In this document: positions 5,551 through 8,224 of the stretch, in pieces
How the letters are laid out: each line of letters begins with the position of its first letter
How positions within the stretch are numbered: the first letter of the stretch is position 1
Assembly: GCA_937894055.1 (NCBI GenBank)
Contig: CALDHQ010000600.1
Span: forward strand, 1 to 8,224
Origin: an uncultured Polymorphobacter sp.
GTDB taxonomy: Bacteria; Pseudomonadota; Alphaproteobacteria; Sphingomonadales; Sphingomonadaceae
DNA: 8,224 nucleotides
Direction of reading: 5' to 3'
The notes under the pieces: generated by a model
What the model was told of the DNA's origin: nothing
Seen by the model: only the letters and a program-made list of their open reading frames with translations
Database searches by the model: none
Made by a program: the position numbers and the translations under genes

Positions 5551-8163
5551 ATGGATGTCGTGATCGTCGAATCGCCGGCGAAGGCCAAAACGATCAACAA
5601 ATACCTCGGCTCGAACTACACGGTTCTGGCGAGCTACGGCCATGTCCGCGATCTGCCGGCCAAGGACGGCTCGGTCGATACCAACGATGATTTCGCGATG
5701 AAGTGGGAGCTGTACGGCGACAAGGCGCGCCAGCTCAAAGCCATCGCCGACGAGCTCAAGGGCGCCGAGCGCGTTATTCTCGCCACCGATCCGGATCGCG
5801 AGGGCGAGGCGATTTCGTGGCATCTGCTCGAATGGCTCAAGGGCAAGAAAGCTGTGCCCAAGGGCGGGGCGACGCGCGTCACCTTCAACGAGATTACCAA
5901 GTCGGCGATCCTCGCGGCGATGGAAAAGCCCCGCGACATCGACATGGATCTGGTCGATGCCTATCTGGCGCGCCGCGCGCTCGACTATCTCGTCGGCTTC
6001 AACCTGTCGCCGGTGCTGTGGCGCAAGCTGCCCGGCGCCAAGTCGGCGGGCCGCGTGCAATCGGTGGCGCTGCGGCTGGTCGTCGACCGCGAGCGTGAAA
6101 TCGAATCGTTCATCAACCGCGAATACTGGACCGTCGAAGCCGATATGGTTTCGGCCGGTGGCAGCCCGTTCAGCGCGCGGCTGTCGTTCTGGAACGGCAA
6201 GAAGCTGACGCAGTTCGACCTGAACAACGAACAGGACGCGCGCCGCGCCCAAGCCGATGTGCAGGCCGGCGTCTATAAAATCAGCGCCGTCGAAACCAAG
6301 CCGGCGACGCGCAACCCGTTCCCGCCGTTCACCACCTCGACGTTGCAGCAGGAAGCGTCGCGCAAGCTCGGCTTCACCGCCAGCCACACGATGCGCGTCG
6401 CACAGGCGCTCTACGAAGAGGGCGCCATCACCTACATGCGGACCGACGGCGTCCAAATGGCGGGCGAGGCGATTGCCGCCGCGCGCGACATGATCGCCAA
6501 GACCTTCGGCGCCGGCCCCGATGTGCTGCCCGAAAAACCGCGCATCTACACCACCAAGGCGAAGAACGCGCAGGAAGCCCATGAAGCGATCCGCCCGACC
6601 GACCTCGCCAAGGCGCACCACGGCAGCAGCGACAATGGCAAGCTGTACGAACTGATCTGGAAGCGCACCATCGCCAGCCAAATGGCGAGCGCGCGCATGG
6701 AGCGCACCGCGGTCGATCTCTCTGCCGCCGACGGCAAGACGCAGCTGCGCGCCACCGGCCAGGTCGTGCTCAGCCCCGGCTTCCTCGCGGTCTATACCGA
6801 AACGGTCGAGGATGTCCGCAAGGGCGACGAGGCCGAAGACGACAGCCGCCGCCTGCCGCGCCTGACGCAAGGCGAGGCCGCCCAGGTCAAGGAAGCCACC
6901 GCCGACCAGCATTTCACCGAGCCGCCACCGCGGTTTTCCGAAGCCTCGCTGGTCAAGCGCCTCGAGGAACTCGGCATCGGCCGGCCGTCGACCTATGCGT
7001 CGATCCTGCAGACGCTGCGCGACCGCGCCTATGTCCGCATCGAAAAGAACCGCTTCTATGCCGAGGAAAAGGGCCGGCTGGTCACGGCGTTCCTCGAACG
7101 CTTCTTCGAAAAATACGTCAGCTACGACTTCACCGCCGACCTCGAAACGCGGCTCGATGACGTGTCGGCGGGCAGCCTCGCCTACAAGACCGTGCTCGCC
7201 GAATTCTGGAAGGACTTCGAGCCCAAGACCAAGGAAATCCTCGAGCTGCGCCCGTCCGATGTGACAGTGGCGCTCGACGAATTCCTCGCGCCGTTCCTGT
7301 TCCCGCCCAAGGCCGACGGCAGCGATCCGCGCGTCTGCCCGACGTGCGGCAACGGCCGGCTGTCGATGCGCACCGGCAAGTTCGGCGCGTTCATCAGCTG
7401 CTCGAACTATCCCGAATGCCGCTACACGCGCCAGTTCGGCGAAAATGCCGATGCGGGTGGCGCCACCAGCGGCCCGGTCGATATCGGCATCGATCCGGTG
7501 ACCGGCGAGAAGATCACGCTGCGGTCGGGCCGCTTCGGCGCCTATCTGCAGCGCGGCGAAGACGGCGCCAAGGGCGACCCCAAGCCGCCGCGCGCGTCGA
7601 TCCCCAAGGACGTCACCGTCGCCGGGCCCGAGGACATCGAAATGGCGCTCAAGCTGCTGTCGCTGCCGCGCGAAATCGGCCTGCACCCTGAAACCGGCGA
7701 CAAGATCACCGCGAGCATCGGCCGCTACGGCCCGTATCTGGCGCACGCCGGCAAATATGCGCGCCTCGCCTCGACCGTCGAAGTGTTCGAAACCGGCATG
7801 AACGCCGCCGTCGTCAAACTCGCCGAAGCCGCCGCCAACCCTGGCCGGGCGCGCAACGCGCCGTCGGCGCTGCTCGAACTCGGCGCGCATCCGGTGTCGG
7901 GCGCCGCCATCAAGCTGATGTCGGGGCGCTTCGGGCCGTACATCACCGACGGCACGACCAACGCCAATGTGCCCAAGGGCAGCGACGGCATGGCGCTGAC
8001 GCTCGACGAAGCCGCCGCGCTGATCGACGCGCGCGCGGCCGCCGGCCCGTCGAAGGGCAAGCGCAAGGTCGTGAAGAAGGCCGCAGTCAAGAAACCCGCC
8101 GCCAAAAAGTCCGCCGCGAAGAAGAAGGCCCCGGCCAAGAAAGCCGCCAAGCCCGCCGCATGA
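5551..8163 (+). CDS. topA: DNA topoisomerase I (type IA)
   Basis: This 870-residue enzyme relaxes negative supercoils by transient cleavage of one strand. The N-terminal TOPRIM domain begins MDVVIVESPAKAKTI (Glu7) and carries the acidic triad DPDRE (Asp80, Asp82, Glu84). SAGRVQS (165-171), EAHEAIRPTD (342-351) and GIGRPSTYA (475-483) are type IA core motifs. The catalytic tyrosine is Tyr295 in ITYMRTDG, with Arg297 two residues on. One four-cysteine zinc ribbon follows (Cys596, Cys599, Cys617, Cys623). Then come three cysteine-free TopA C-terminal repeats of the form IGxxPxTGxxI...GRFGPYL near 645-666, 709-730 and 777-798. A final tail (832-870) has 15 lysines in 39 residues, mostly in KKA/KKP units, and probably binds DNA. 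The ATG at 5551 has GGAG at 7 nt. The stop overlaps the next gene as ATGA. All catalytic residues are intact. Confidence 0.98.
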   Translation: MDVVIVESPAKAKTINKYLGSNYTVLASYGHVRDLPAKDGSVDTNDDFAMKWELYGDKARQLKAIADELKGAERVILATDPDREGEAISWHLLEWLKGKKAVPKGGATRVTFNEITKSAILAAMEKPRDIDMDLVDAYLARRALDYLVGFNLSPVLWRKLPGAKSAGRVQSVALRLVVDREREIESFINREYWTVEADMVSAGGSPFSARLSFWNGKKLTQFDLNNEQDARRAQADVQAGVYKISAVETKPATRNPFPPFTTSTLQQEASRKLGFTASHTMRVAQALYEEGAITYMRTDGVQMAGEAIAAARDMIAKTFGAGPDVLPEKPRIYTTKAKNAQEAHEAIRPTDLAKAHHGSSDNGKLYELIWKRTIASQMASARMERTAVDLSAADGKTQLRATGQVVLSPGFLAVYTETVEDVRKGDEAEDDSRRLPRLTQGEAAQVKEATADQHFTEPPPRFSEASLVKRLEELGIGRPSTYASILQTLRDRAYVRIEKNRFYAEEKGRLVTAFLERFFEKYVSYDFTADLETRLDDVSAGSLAYKTVLAEFWKDFEPKTKEILELRPSDVTVALDEFLAPFLFPPKADGSDPRVCPTCGNGRLSMRTGKFGAFISCSNYPECRYTRQFGENADAGGATSGPVDIGIDPVTGEKITLRSGRFGAYLQRGEDGAKGDPKPPRASIPKDVTVAGPEDIEMALKLLSLPREIGLHPETGDKITASIGRYGPYLAHAGKYARLASTVEVFETGMNAAVVKLAEAAANPGRARNAPSALLELGAHPVSGAAIKLMSGRFGPYITDGTTNANVPKGSDGMALTLDEAAALIDARAAAGPSKGKRKVVKKAAVKKPAAKKSAAKKKAPAKKAAKPAA

Positions 8164-8224
8164 GCCGGATCGCGCTGATCGGGCTGCCGAGCGACGCCAA
8201 CAGCAGCTTCCTGCGCGGCGCCGC
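8160..8224 (+). CDS. Arginase/agmatinase/formiminoglutamase-family protein, N-terminus only
   Basis: Only 21 complete codons are visible before the right edge. The start MSRIALIGLPSDANSSFLRG resembles the first beta-strand and following loop of ureohydrolases, which often read IGxPxDxNSSFLRGPA near the N-terminus. Members hydrolyse guanidino compounds such as arginine, agmatine or formiminoglutamate with two Mn ions; the metal ligands lie beyond the window, so the substrate cannot be called. The ATG at 8160 overlaps the topA stop codon (ATGA) and no good Shine-Dalgarno precedes it inside the lysine-rich end of topA, which suggests translational coupling to topA. The family call rests on about 20 residues and is provisional. 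Confidence 0.72.
   Translation, partial: MSRIALIGLPSDANSSFLRGA

Noticed and set aside
5139..5600. N-terminal extension of the NDUFA9-like frame up to 5600
   Set aside because: The extension reads antisense through tRNA-Leu, giving the well-known spurious peptide RTFTSFPIPAPEAGASTN. The ATG at 5138 has a good Shine-Dalgarno and starts where family similarity starts.
5500..7890. A 796-codon open frame on the minus strand opposite topA
   Set aside because: It mirrors topA codons in a GC-rich genome. The translation is Arg/Ala/Gly/His-rich low-complexity sequence with no recognisable motif, while the plus strand encodes a complete topoisomerase with all catalytic residues.
8044..8160. The AAG/GCC-rich 3' end of topA as a separate DNA repeat element
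   Set aside because: The periodicity follows codons for the Lys/Ala-rich protein tail; copies are imperfect and in frame, so it is coding low complexity rather than an independent repeat.

Overview
The window is a high-G+C stretch of ordinary chromosomal housekeeping DNA. The protein sequences (GltB/GltD, UppP, an NDUFA9-like protein, TopA with a lysine-rich tail) and the codon use suggest an alphaproteobacterium, most likely in the Sphingomonadales. That placement rests on recalled family resemblance and gene set, not on a search. I see no mobile element, CRISPR array, phage gene or defence locus.

Layout. The left part (1 to about 5138) is transcribed leftward. In transcription order it holds an NDUFA9-like NAD(P)-binding protein (4170-5138), undecaprenyl-diphosphatase uppP (3337-4143), a 157-bp gap with candidate regulatory signals, glutamate synthase small subunit gltD (1731-3179), a small exported DUF2059 protein (1157-1720), and the 5' part of glutamate synthase large subunit gltB (1-1123, running off the left edge). 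The right part (5287 onward) is transcribed rightward. It holds tRNA-Leu(CAG) with an encoded CCA end (5287-5373), DNA topoisomerase I topA (5551-8163), and the first 21 codons of an arginase/agmatinase-family gene (8160 onward) that overlaps the topA stop as ATGA. The divergent point is the 148-bp region 5139-5286.

How the genes work together. GltB and GltD form the NADPH-dependent GOGAT that makes glutamate from glutamine and 2-oxoglutarate. The DUF2059 gene lies between them with gaps of 10 and 33 nt, so all three are probably co-transcribed. UppP recycles the undecaprenyl lipid carrier for envelope synthesis and is probably co-transcribed with the NDUFA9-like gene (26-nt gap). TopA relaxes negative supercoils, and its stop/start overlap with the arginase-family gene suggests translational coupling.

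The points most worth a second look are modest: an exported DUF2059 protein splitting gltD from gltB, a GC-rich stem-loop abutting the gltB ribosome binding site, a set of signals in the gltD leader (SD-overlapping hairpin, two ATAGGTC repeats 40 bp apart, several GANTC sites), and the topA/arginase-family overlap. I did not find a convincing previously undescribed system here. Several long open frames opposite the real genes are GC-rich shadows and were rejected.
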